Shown here: positions 53,497 through 59,934 of the stretch, piece after piece
How the letters are laid out: every line of letters starts with the position of its first letter
Position numbering within the stretch: position 1 is the stretch's first letter
Assembly (NCBI RefSeq): GCF_026965535.1
Contig: NZ_CP114039.1
Span: forward strand, 9,221,461-9,285,460
DNA length: 64,000 bases
Direction of reading: 5' to 3'
DNA from: Corallococcus sp. NCRR
GTDB lineage: Bacteria > Myxococcota > Myxococcia > Myxococcales > Myxococcaceae
Notes under the pieces: model-generated
What the model was told of the DNA's origin: nothing
Seen by the model: only the letters and a program-made list of their open reading frames with translations
Database searches by the model: none
Position numbers and translations under genes: made by a program

Positions 53497-55089
53497 TCAG
53501 TCGCGCTGGATGGCGCCCTTCGGGACCAGGATGACGACCTCCTTGCAGTCCGAATAGATGATGGAGTTCATGTCCTGGTAGTTGTGGGTCGTCTTGCCGC
53601 CGTTGCGCACGATGCCCATGTCGTTGCCCTTGGAGCCGCCGCTGTAGTCCCAGCCGTGGCGCGTCTGGAAGATGATGGCGCCGTCCGGCACCTTCCCGTC
53701 CGCGACGAGCTTGCGGTACTGGTCCGCGCTCACGACGTTCGCGGTGGCGTTGCCGTACGGGCTCTTGATGGCCTTCTGCTGCGCGCCCGGGAACGGGATG
53801 GACTCCCAGCCGTTGCGCAGCATCTGCGCCATGCCGCCGCGGGGGTTGTTCGGGTCATTGCCCGTCGCCGCCGGCGTGTTCGGGATGCCCAGCCGGGTCA
53901 TGTTGTCCAGCGTGGTGCGCACGCAGTAGCCCGTCTGGCCGTTGTTCAGGCGGGACGTGGCCAGCTTCTTCAGCGTGGCGTTGTTCGTGTCGATGCGGAC
54001 GCCGTTGCCCAGCACCGCGCCGTTGTTGTTCGTGCCCTGGGTGTTGTTCGTGCCCTGGGTGTTGTTCGTGCCCTGGGTGTTGTTCGTGGTGCCGGGGCGG
54101 CTGCCCTGCAGCGCCTTGAGCGTGTCGGGGCCGACCTGGCCCGCGTTGCTGCCCGCGCGCACGCCGTTCGCCCGCTGGAAGTCCTCCACGGCCTTCTTCG
54201 TCACGGGGCCGAACTTGCCGTCCGCCGGGACGCCCAGCATCTCCTGGAGCTGCTTCACGGCCGGGCCCTGCATGCCCTCGCGCAGGTTGTTGCCGCGCAC
54301 CTTCACCTGGTCCATGGAGGGCGCGGGGGTCCACGTCTTCGCCCCCGGCCGCTGCGGGGTGTTCGCGGGCTCGAAGGTGTCGGCGGTGTGCTGCGGGCGC
54401 GTGGGGGTGCTGGTGTTCGTGTTGGTGGCGCCGGGCGTCGCGGCACCGCCGAAGTGCGGCGCCAGCGCCTGCGCGCGCGCCCACACGTCGTTGGAGTAGT
54501 CACCGCCCGTGGTGCCCACGTCCATGCCCGCCTGGGTGCGGACGTTGCCCGGGCCGGAGTTGTACGCGGCCACCGCGCCACGAAGCTGCTGCGCCTCGGA
54601 CCAGTCCGGGTGCGCCTTCTTCATGTCGTTGACGTAGCCCTTGAGGATGCCCGCCGCCTGGTCGATGTGCTCGGCGCTGGTGGGGCCGCCCTTGGTCGTG
54701 TGGTAGCGGTGATCCACCTGCATCACGCCAAAGCCGTTGCCGCCGTCGCCGTGGCCCGTGCGATCCAACGCCGCGCCCGCGCGCGACTCGCGGCTCGCGA
54801 TGGCCGCCAGCAGCGCCGGGGGCAGGCCGTGCTTCGCCGCCGCCGCCTCGATGTTGCCCTTGTACTGCTTCAGGCGCGCCAGGTCCGTCTGCGCCATCTT
54901 CGTCGACGCGGCCACGCCCGGCTGCAGCCCGTCCTGCCGCGCCGTGCGCGCGGAGGCGCCCGTGGGCTGGTACTGGGACAGGATGGCGTTGGGGTTCGCG
55001 CTGTTGCGAACCGCGCTCGTCGTCACAGCCTGGGAACGATTCGAGAAGACAGAGTTCGTGCGCTGGGACGTGGTCGCGGAGAGGCTCAT
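53497..55089 (-). CDS. Goose-type lysozyme with peptidoglycan-binding and unknown C-terminal domain, no signal peptide
   Basis: A 530-residue protein. Residues ~65-215 are a GH23 goose-type lysozyme/transglycosylase (catalytic Glu101 in ASRESRAG; GFGVMQVDHRYH; AAYNSGPGNV). Residues ~265-330 are a PG_binding_1 domain (EGMQGPAVKQLQ, DGKFGPVTKKAVEDFQRANG). Then comes a TNNTQG tandem-repeat linker (~334-355), then an unrecognised domain (~365-530) with Cys389 (GYCVRTT), His478 (TRHGWDY) and GNDMGIV. This last domain resembles a papain-like NlpC/CHAP layout, but Met replaces the usual His before GIV. The N-terminus is Ser/Thr/Asn-rich without a signal peptide. GAGGAA precedes the ATG. Confidence 0.9.
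   Translation of the reverse strand: MSLSATTSQRTNSVFSNRSQAVTTSAVRNSANPNAILSQYQPTGASARTARQDGLQPGVAASTKMAQTDLARLKQYKGNIEAAAAKHGLPPALLAAIASRESRAGAALDRTGHGDGGNGFGVMQVDHRYHTTKGGPTSAEHIDQAAGILKGYVNDMKKAHPDWSEAQQLRGAVAAYNSGPGNVRTQAGMDVGTTGGDYSNDVWARAQALAPHFGGAATPGATNTNTSTPTRPQHTADTFEPANTPQRPGAKTWTPAPSMDQVKVRGNNLREGMQGPAVKQLQEMLGVPADGKFGPVTKKAVEDFQRANGVRAGSNAGQVGPDTLKALQGSRPGTTNNTQGTNNTQGTNNTQGTNNNGAVLGNGVRIDTNNATLKKLATSRLNNGQTGYCVRTTLDNMTRLGIPNTPAATGNDPNNPRGGMAQMLRNGWESIPFPGAQQKAIKSPYGNATANVVSADQYRKLVADGKVPDGAIIFQTRHGWDYSGGSKGNDMGIVRNGGKTTHNYQDMNSIIYSDCKEVVILVPKGAIQRD
54025..54088 (-). repeat. 18-base in-frame minisatellite in the lysozyme linker
   Basis: Three perfect tandem copies of GTTGTTCGTGCCCTGGGT (54025-54042, 54043-54060, 54061-54078) and a partial fourth. 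They encode the repeated TNNTQG linker. Being in frame, copy changes would only alter linker length. Confidence 0.9.
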
Positions 55090-55155
55090 TCGGGGTTTCC
55101 TCGTTGGAGGCTGTGATTCCTGCCCCGATTATCCAGACCCCTCCCCGCGAGTTGC

Positions 55156-55181
55156 GTGAGATCTGGAAATAAAGATCTCAC
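55156..55181. promoter_or_regulatory. Perfect palindrome, likely operator of the lysozyme gene
   Basis: GTGAGATCT (55156-55164) / AGATCTCAC (55173-55181) with an 8-base AT-rich centre GGAAATAA. It sits just downstream of a candidate -10 on the minus strand, where a repressor or activator would cover the transcription start. Confidence 0.5.
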
Positions 55182-55182
55182 A

Positions 55183-55211
55183 GTTTAACCCGTACGGAAT
55201 TTTCCGCTCAA
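55183..55211 (-). promoter_or_regulatory. Candidate promoter of the lysozyme gene
   Basis: On the minus strand: TTGAGC (55211-55206), 17 bases, TTAAAC (55188-55183). Moderate consensus match, but the spacing is ideal and the adjoining palindrome supports it. Confidence 0.4.
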
Positions 55212-55333
55212 ACTTGTCTGGATTGGATGACGCGTCACAAACGGGCAACAAAGACACCCCGGGTCTGTCTGGCTTCACGGCCGCTGACCCAGGGCGTTGG
55301 GTGGAAAAATCCAATCACACACCACGAACGCGA

Positions 55334-55367
55334 ACGGGGCCTGTTCCCGTGAAGGAACAGACCCCGT
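55334..55367 (-). terminator. Strong hairpin after the 1132-residue repeat protein gene
   Basis: Fourteen-base stem ACGGGGCCTGTTCC (55334-55347) / GGAACAGACCCCGT (55354-55367), a single G-U wobble in minus-strand RNA and a 6-base loop, 29 bases after the stop. A T-run appears ~25 bases further on. Confidence 0.7.
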
Positions 55368-55396
55368 GCGGTGCTACAGGCCTGTGACGCGGTGAA

Positions 55397-58300
55397 TCAG
55401 ATGAAGGGCACGCCCGGGATGTCGTCCGGGATGAGGTCGCCGAGGAAGTCCTTCACCCCGTTGAAGACATCGCCGGCCAGCTCGCCCACCTCGCCGGGCA
55501 GGTCCGCCAGCGTCTCGAGCGCCTCCTTGGCGCCGTCGATGCTCTTCTTCGCCAGGTCGCCCAGGTGGCCGACGGCGGCCTCCGCCAGCTTGCCGCCCAC
55601 GCCGGCCAGGTCCTTGAGCGCGTCCACGCCCGCGTCACCCAGGTCCGCCACGGCGAGGAGCAGCTCCTTGCCGCCCTCGGAGAGGTTGTCCTTCCAGGCC
55701 TTGGCGACGTTCATGAAGGACTCCACGCCGTCCTTGAGCAGGTCGCGGGCGAAGCCCTTGGCCCACTCCAGGCGCCGGCCGCCGAAGTCGATCATGTCCT
55801 TGAGGGCGCCGGCCGCGGCGTCCGCCAGCTCGCCGCCCTTGCGGGCCAGGTCGGACAGCGCGCCGCCCACCCACTCGCCGGCCTTGGTGAGCGCCTCGCC
55901 GGGGTTCTCCGCGATGTACTTGAGCGTCTCCACGGCCTTCTCGCCCGCGTTGGCCAGGCCCTTCACCAGGCCCTCCGCCAGCTCGGCGCCCTTGGCGCCC
56001 AGGTCCTTCACGGACTCCCAGGCCTTCTTCGCCAGCTCGCCGCCCTTGGCCAGCGCGTCGCCAATGGCCTCCTTCGCCTTGGCCGCGGCCTCGCCGGGGT
56101 TCTGGGCGGTCCAGGCCAGCAGCTCCAGGCCCTTCTCCCCCAGCTCCTTGGCCTTGTTCACCGTGTTGGACACGAGCGTCGTCGCGCCGTCGATGAGCTC
56201 CTTGGCCTTCTCCTTCGCGGCGCCGGTGAGCTTGTCGTAGCCGGCCTTCAGGTCGTTCAGCGTGGAGACGGCCTGCTTGTAGAGCGCCTTGCCGGCGTCC
56301 GTGGCCAGGTCCAGGCCGGAGTCCACGACGCTCTTGATGCCCTCGAGCGCCTTCTTCGCGGCCTCGCCCGGGTTCTGGGCGATGTACTTGAGCGTCTCCA
56401 GGCCCTTCTCACCCAGCTTCTTCGCGCCGTCGATGACGTTGTCGAGGACCTGCTTGGCCTCCTTCGCCAGCTCGCCGCCCTTCTCGATGGCGGTGTTGAA
56501 GGCCTCCGTGGCCGCCTTCACCGCGGCCTCGCCGTACTTGGACGGGTTGCGCACCACGTCCGCCAGCTTGTGGATGACCTTCGCGGCGCCCTTGAGGCCT
56601 TCACCGGCCAGCTCCGCCTGGGACACGCCCACGAACTCGGCGGCCTTCACCGCGCCCTTGGCGGCCTTCTCCACGCCCCACTGGATGAGCTGCGCGGTGC
56701 CTTCCGGACCGTAGTACGCGGTCATGTGGGCCAGGCCCGCGGGGCCCTGCGCCGCGGCGCCCGCCAGGTTCACGGCCTTCATCCAGTCCGGGGCCTCGTA
56801 ACCCTTGGGGTCGGCCTCGTACTTGGCCTTCTCCTGGGTGAAGCCGATGTCCATCGCCAGCTCGGCGGCGCCCAGCAGCACGCTGGCGCCCACGTCCACG
56901 GCCACGCCCACGCCGGTGAGATCCAACGCGATGCCCAGGGCCCCGTCCGCCGTGTTCAGCACCGCGGCGGTGTGCGCGAAGTAGCCCAGGTCGTTGTTCT
57001 TGCCGTGCAGCTCCAGCGATTCCTTCTCGAACTTCGCCGCGTCGATGGCGTTGGGCAGCGCGCCCGCCACCGGGACGACCTTCGCCAGGTTCTTGAAGAC
57101 CTTGCCGGCCACGTCGGCGGTGATCTCCACGCCAATCTTGCCCAGCACCTTGTCCATCACCTTGAGGCCCTGGCCCACCAGCTTGCTGCCCGCCTTGTCC
57201 AGCAGCGGGCCCAGGGTCTTCACGGTGGTGTTGAGCGCGTCCGCGCCGAACTTGTCCGTGAGCTTGAGCAGCGACTTCACGGCGCCGGCGTCCATGTCCG
57301 TGACCAGCTTGGAGACGATCTTCGCCGCGTCGTCGTCCAGCTTGCCCGCGAGCTTCGCGAACTGCTCCGTGGTCTTCGGATCCGACAGGACCTCGTTGAG
57401 GACCTTGTGCTCCATGCCGCCCAGGGCGCTCACCAGCTTCTTGCCGGCCTCGGCGTCCACCTTGCCCAGCTGGCCCACCAGGTTGTCCAGGGCCTTGGGG
57501 TCGGTGATGCCCTTGAGCGCGGACTCCAGGGACTCCGGACCGCCCAGCTTGGTGGCGGCGGCCTCCAGCTTCTTCAGCTGATCCGGCGTGAGCTTGGACG
57601 CGAGCTGCGGATCCAGGCCCTTCACCTTCACGTCGGCCATGCGCGCGCCCTGCTGGGCCACGTCCGTCGCGTTCTTCACGCCCGCGTTCTTGAGGACGTC
57701 CGCGAAGGCCTTGAGGTCCTTCTTGAGGTCGGGCACCTCCGCCAGCAGCTGCGCGGCGGCCAGCGCCTTGTCCTGCGTGGACGCGTTGGGGTCCGCCAGG
57801 GTGATGGCGGCGCCCGCGGCGCGCAGCGACCCGTCCAGCTTGCGCAGGTCATTGGCGAGCGCGGGGAACTTGTCCCCGGCGAAGTCCTTGAGCGCCTTGC
57901 CCAGCTCCAGCGTGGCGGTGGCCTTGTCGGTGGCGGAGGCGTTGGGGTCCGTCCACTTGCCAATGGCGCCCACCAGCTTCTCCGCCGCGGGCAACCCCTT
58001 GAGCGCGGTGTCCAGCACGCCCTTGAGGTCCTCGGGCGCGAACGTGTCGCCGGTGACCTTCGCCAGGGTGAGCGCCGCCTGCGCCTTGTCCACCTTGCTC
58101 GCCTTGGGGTCCGTCAGCTTGCCCAGCGAGGTGAGGGCGTCCGAGTTGGTGGCCAGCTTCGCCAGCTTGTCGTCCTTGACGCCCAGGCGCTCCAGCGCGT
58201 TGGGGACCGTCTCCGGGAACTGCGAGGCCAGCTCGCCCAGGGCGGTGGCCTTCTCGGAGAAGGTGCCGGTGCCCAGCTTGTTGAGCGAGTCGTAGGCCTT

Positions 58301-58795
58301 CTTCAGGTCGTCCTTGCTCTTGTCCTTCAGCTCCGGGAAGAGCTTGGGCAGGTCCTCCGGCTTGTCCGGCAGCGCCTCCGCGTGGGGCGGCTTCGGATCC
58401 GCCGCCGGGGGCGCGCCGTTGACGTCGGCCCGCACCGGGACCGCGCCGTTGGCGTTGCCCGTCACCGGGCCGGTGAGCGGACGCGCGTGGCCGCCCGTCG
58501 TGCCCAGCGGCGTGGCGAACGGGTTCGTCGTCTCTCCCGTCAGCCGGTTCACCCCGTTGCGGTTGTTCTGCGCGCCGCCCGAGGAGAAGCCGTCATTGAA
58601 GAGCTTCACCGTGGGCTGCTTCGTCTGCTGCGCGGCCTGCTGCTTCGCGGCCTGCTCGGCGGCGGCCTTCGCGGCGGCTTCGGCGGCGGCCTTCGCGGCG
58701 GCAGCGCGGGCAGCGGCCTCGGCGGCGGCGCGCGCGGCGGCTTCGGCGGCGGCACGGGCAGCGGCGGCGGCGGAACCATCAATGGGGGTGGTCAT
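55397..58795 (-). CDS. 1132-residue Ala/Lys-rich helical repeat protein, unknown function, no signal peptide
   Basis: I do not recognise the family. Residues ~8-58 are an Ala-rich charged helix (AAARAAAEAAARAAAE type), then a Gly/Asn/Pro-rich linker to ~150. Then come long amphipathic helices with recurring DPNAS/DPKAS-K/Q-DKA motifs (~230-350). One hydrophobic stretch follows (ALDLTGVGVAVDVGASVLLG, ~residues 625-650). A C-terminal half contains imperfect repeats centred on QNPGEAA/ENPGEAL near residues 806, 899 and 965, each preceded by LKYIA or LAWTA and followed by a KGGELA-type segment. There is no signal peptide. GGAG precedes the ATG by 9 bases. It could be a pore-forming or structural effector (speculative). 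It is flanked by a strong terminator and a nested palindrome. Confidence 0.88.
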   Translation of the reverse strand: MTTPIDGSAAAAARAAAEAAARAAAEAAARAAAAKAAAEAAAKAAAEQAAKQQAAQQTKQPTVKLFNDGFSSGGAQNNRNGVNRLTGETTNPFATPLGTTGGHARPLTGPVTGNANGAVPVRADVNGAPPAADPKPPHAEALPDKPEDLPKLFPELKDKSKDDLKKAYDSLNKLGTGTFSEKATALGELASQFPETVPNALERLGVKDDKLAKLATNSDALTSLGKLTDPKASKVDKAQAALTLAKVTGDTFAPEDLKGVLDTALKGLPAAEKLVGAIGKWTDPNASATDKATATLELGKALKDFAGDKFPALANDLRKLDGSLRAAGAAITLADPNASTQDKALAAAQLLAEVPDLKKDLKAFADVLKNAGVKNATDVAQQGARMADVKVKGLDPQLASKLTPDQLKKLEAAATKLGGPESLESALKGITDPKALDNLVGQLGKVDAEAGKKLVSALGGMEHKVLNEVLSDPKTTEQFAKLAGKLDDDAAKIVSKLVTDMDAGAVKSLLKLTDKFGADALNTTVKTLGPLLDKAGSKLVGQGLKVMDKVLGKIGVEITADVAGKVFKNLAKVVPVAGALPNAIDAAKFEKESLELHGKNNDLGYFAHTAAVLNTADGALGIALDLTGVGVAVDVGASVLLGAAELAMDIGFTQEKAKYEADPKGYEAPDWMKAVNLAGAAAQGPAGLAHMTAYYGPEGTAQLIQWGVEKAAKGAVKAAEFVGVSQAELAGEGLKGAAKVIHKLADVVRNPSKYGEAAVKAATEAFNTAIEKGGELAKEAKQVLDNVIDGAKKLGEKGLETLKYIAQNPGEAAKKALEGIKSVVDSGLDLATDAGKALYKQAVSTLNDLKAGYDKLTGAAKEKAKELIDGATTLVSNTVNKAKELGEKGLELLAWTAQNPGEAAAKAKEAIGDALAKGGELAKKAWESVKDLGAKGAELAEGLVKGLANAGEKAVETLKYIAENPGEALTKAGEWVGGALSDLARKGGELADAAAGALKDMIDFGGRRLEWAKGFARDLLKDGVESFMNVAKAWKDNLSEGGKELLLAVADLGDAGVDALKDLAGVGGKLAEAAVGHLGDLAKKSIDGAKEALETLADLPGEVGELAGDVFNGVKDFLGDLIPDDIPGVPFI

Positions 58796-58823
58796 GGGCA
58801 GAACTCCTACCTTTTCGGGAATC

Positions 58824-58845
58824 GAGAAAGTCCCCGGGGATTCTC
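58824..58845. promoter_or_regulatory. Palindrome upstream of the repeat protein gene
   Basis: Perfect TCCCCGGGGA core (58831-58840) flanked by GAGAA (58824-58828) and TTCTC (58841-58845), with a 2-base offset. It is 29 bases upstream of the start and may be an operator. Confidence 0.35.
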
Positions 58846-58953
58846 TACATTTCGCGGCGAATGTTGCCTGACTCTCCGCAATCGCGTGAATCCCGGAGCG
58901 ATGCAGGCCATACGTCGGTGTCGCCTGGCGGGTTACATGGATCGCGCGGGCCC

Positions 58954-59030
58954 GGCATGACGCGGGAAGGCATAGCGGACGCTATGGAAATTCCAGGAGG
59001 TGCCCCGCCCCTGTCCGGCCGCGTCATGCC
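58954..59030. repeat. Nested palindromic element
   Basis: A perfect 12-base outer inverted repeat, GGCATGACGCGG (58954-58965) / CCGCGTCATGCC (59019-59030). It encloses two further palindromes: CATAGCG/CGCTATG (58971-58977, 58980-58986) and TGGAA-A-TTCCA (58985-58995). It starts 13 bases after the stop of the minus-strand membrane protein gene. It could be a terminator, a structured RNA, or a small mobile palindromic element; the sequence alone does not decide. Confidence 0.6.
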
Positions 59031-59042
59031 CTCCAGGGCGAG

Positions 59043-59405
59043 TCAGGCCCGGTCCTCGGAGCGGAGCATCCACTGGCCCAGGCCCACGCACCCGGCGGAG
59101 GTGAACAGGGTCAGCGCCCACGCGACGCCGAAGGGGGCGTCCAGGGTCATGAGCAGCGGCAGCGGCGACCACCCCGCGAGGAAGGACGCCGGGGTGAGCC
59201 ACAGCGCCCTGAGGCCGCGCGTGAGCCCCTGGATGAGGCCCAGGGCGAGCCCGGTGAGGGCGAAGCCCACGAACAGCGCCAGGCCGTAGGCCTTGTTGAA
59301 CATCAGCATGTAGACGCCCAGCAGCGGGAAGACGTGCACGAGGCCCGGGAGCCAGACGAGAAAGGCGGTCAGCATCCAGCGGTGCGACGACGGGGACGTG
59401 GACAT
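59043..59405 (-). CDS. Small integral membrane protein, unknown function
   Basis: About 120 residues from the ATG at 59405 (an in-frame ATG 12 codons upstream is possible; neither has a strong ribosome site). It has three or four hydrophobic segments (MLTAFLVWLPGLVHVF, LALFVGFALTGLALGLIQG, WALTLFTSAGCVGLG). I recognise no family. It is followed by the nested palindromic element. Confidence 0.7.
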   Translation of the reverse strand: MSTSPSSHRWMLTAFLVWLPGLVHVFPLLGVYMLMFNKAYGLALFVGFALTGLALGLIQGLTRGLRALWLTPASFLAGWSPLPLLMTLDAPFGVAWALTLFTSAGCVGLGQWMLRSEDRA

Positions 59406-59447
59406 GGGCCCAATCCAGCCCATGTCCGGGGGCCTGGCCAATCCCCG

Positions 59448-59469
59448 CCAGCGGACACTGTCCGCCTGG
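59448..59469 (-). terminator. Hairpin after the Cys-rich lipoprotein gene
   Basis: CCAGCGGAC (59448-59456) / GTCCGC-C-TGG (59460-59469), nine pairs with one bulge and a 3-base loop, about 40 bases after the stop. Confidence 0.45.
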
Positions 59470-59509
59470 ACGGCATCAAGAGCTGGAGCCGCGGAACTTC
59501 CGGCCGCGT

Positions 59510-59839
59510 CTACAGCTTGACCTGGCAGGCCTTGAGGTTGGTGTTGCTGACGCCATTGCAGGCGAAGCTCTCGCGGCAGTCGGAGCCGGAGTCACAGACA
59601 GGCGAGCACATCAGCGTGTCGAACTGGCGCGTGCACAGCGTGCCGGACGGACAGCCTCCGCCCTCCCCTTCCGCTGTGCAGTCCTGCGCGCAGAAGGTAC
59701 CGGGGAAGTCCCTGCGGCAGGAGAGCCCGGCGTCACAGCCTTCCTCGCCGCAACCCTCACCCACGCCGCCCGTGCTGTCTCCACAGGCCAGGAGGAGGAG
59801 CCCCGCCAGCAGGGGGAACAGCACTCGGGTCAATCGCAT
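59510..59839 (-). CDS. Small Cys-rich lipoprotein
   Basis: A 109-residue lipoprotein. GGAAGGA lies 6 bases before the ATG at 59839. The signal ends in LLLLAC (lipobox). The mature part has about ten Cys in a CGEEGC...C...C...C...C pattern (CDAGLSC, TFCAQDC, GGCPSGTLC, CSPVC, DC, FAC, AC), likely disulphide-bonded. Such short Cys-rich lipoproteins are abundant in myxobacteria; the function is unknown. Confidence 0.85.
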   Translation of the reverse strand: MRLTRVLFPLLAGLLLLACGDSTGGVGEGCGEEGCDAGLSCRRDFPGTFCAQDCTAEGEGGGCPSGTLCTRQFDTLMCSPVCDSGSDCRESFACNGVSNTNLKACQVKL

Positions 59840-59859
59840 ATGAAGTCCTTCCAATCACA

Positions 59860-59879
59860 TGCAGGGCCGGCCCCCTGCA
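59860..59879 (-). terminator. Distal hairpin after aminopeptidase P gene
   Basis: TGCAGGG (59860-59866) / CCCTGCA (59873-59879), perfect 7-base stem and 6-base loop, between the aminopeptidase stop and the next minus-strand start. Confidence 0.4.
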
Positions 59880-59903
59880 CGGCCCAGCATGCGCCCCCGT
59901 GGG

Positions 59904-59922
59904 GCGGCGCGTCCAGCGCCGC
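59904..59922 (-). terminator. Proximal hairpin after aminopeptidase P gene
   Basis: GCGGCGC (59904-59910) / GCGCCGC (59916-59922), perfect stem with a 5-base loop, 12 bases after the stop. Together with the hairpin at 59860 it makes a tandem terminator-like arrangement. Confidence 0.5.
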
Positions 59923-59934
59923 GAGCAGTGAGGC

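Larger units (their letters stand above)
55090..55396. other. 307-base AT-richer intergenic region
   Basis: No credible gene. It is less GC-rich than its surroundings. It holds the promoter region of the lysozyme gene with a perfect 9-base-arm palindrome, and the terminator of the large upstream repeat-protein gene. Confidence 0.7.

Noticed and set aside
55565-58960. 1131-residue open frame on the plus strand
   Set aside because: Antisense shadow of the Ala/Lys-rich protein. The minus-strand frame has a ribosome site, a terminator and typical codon use.
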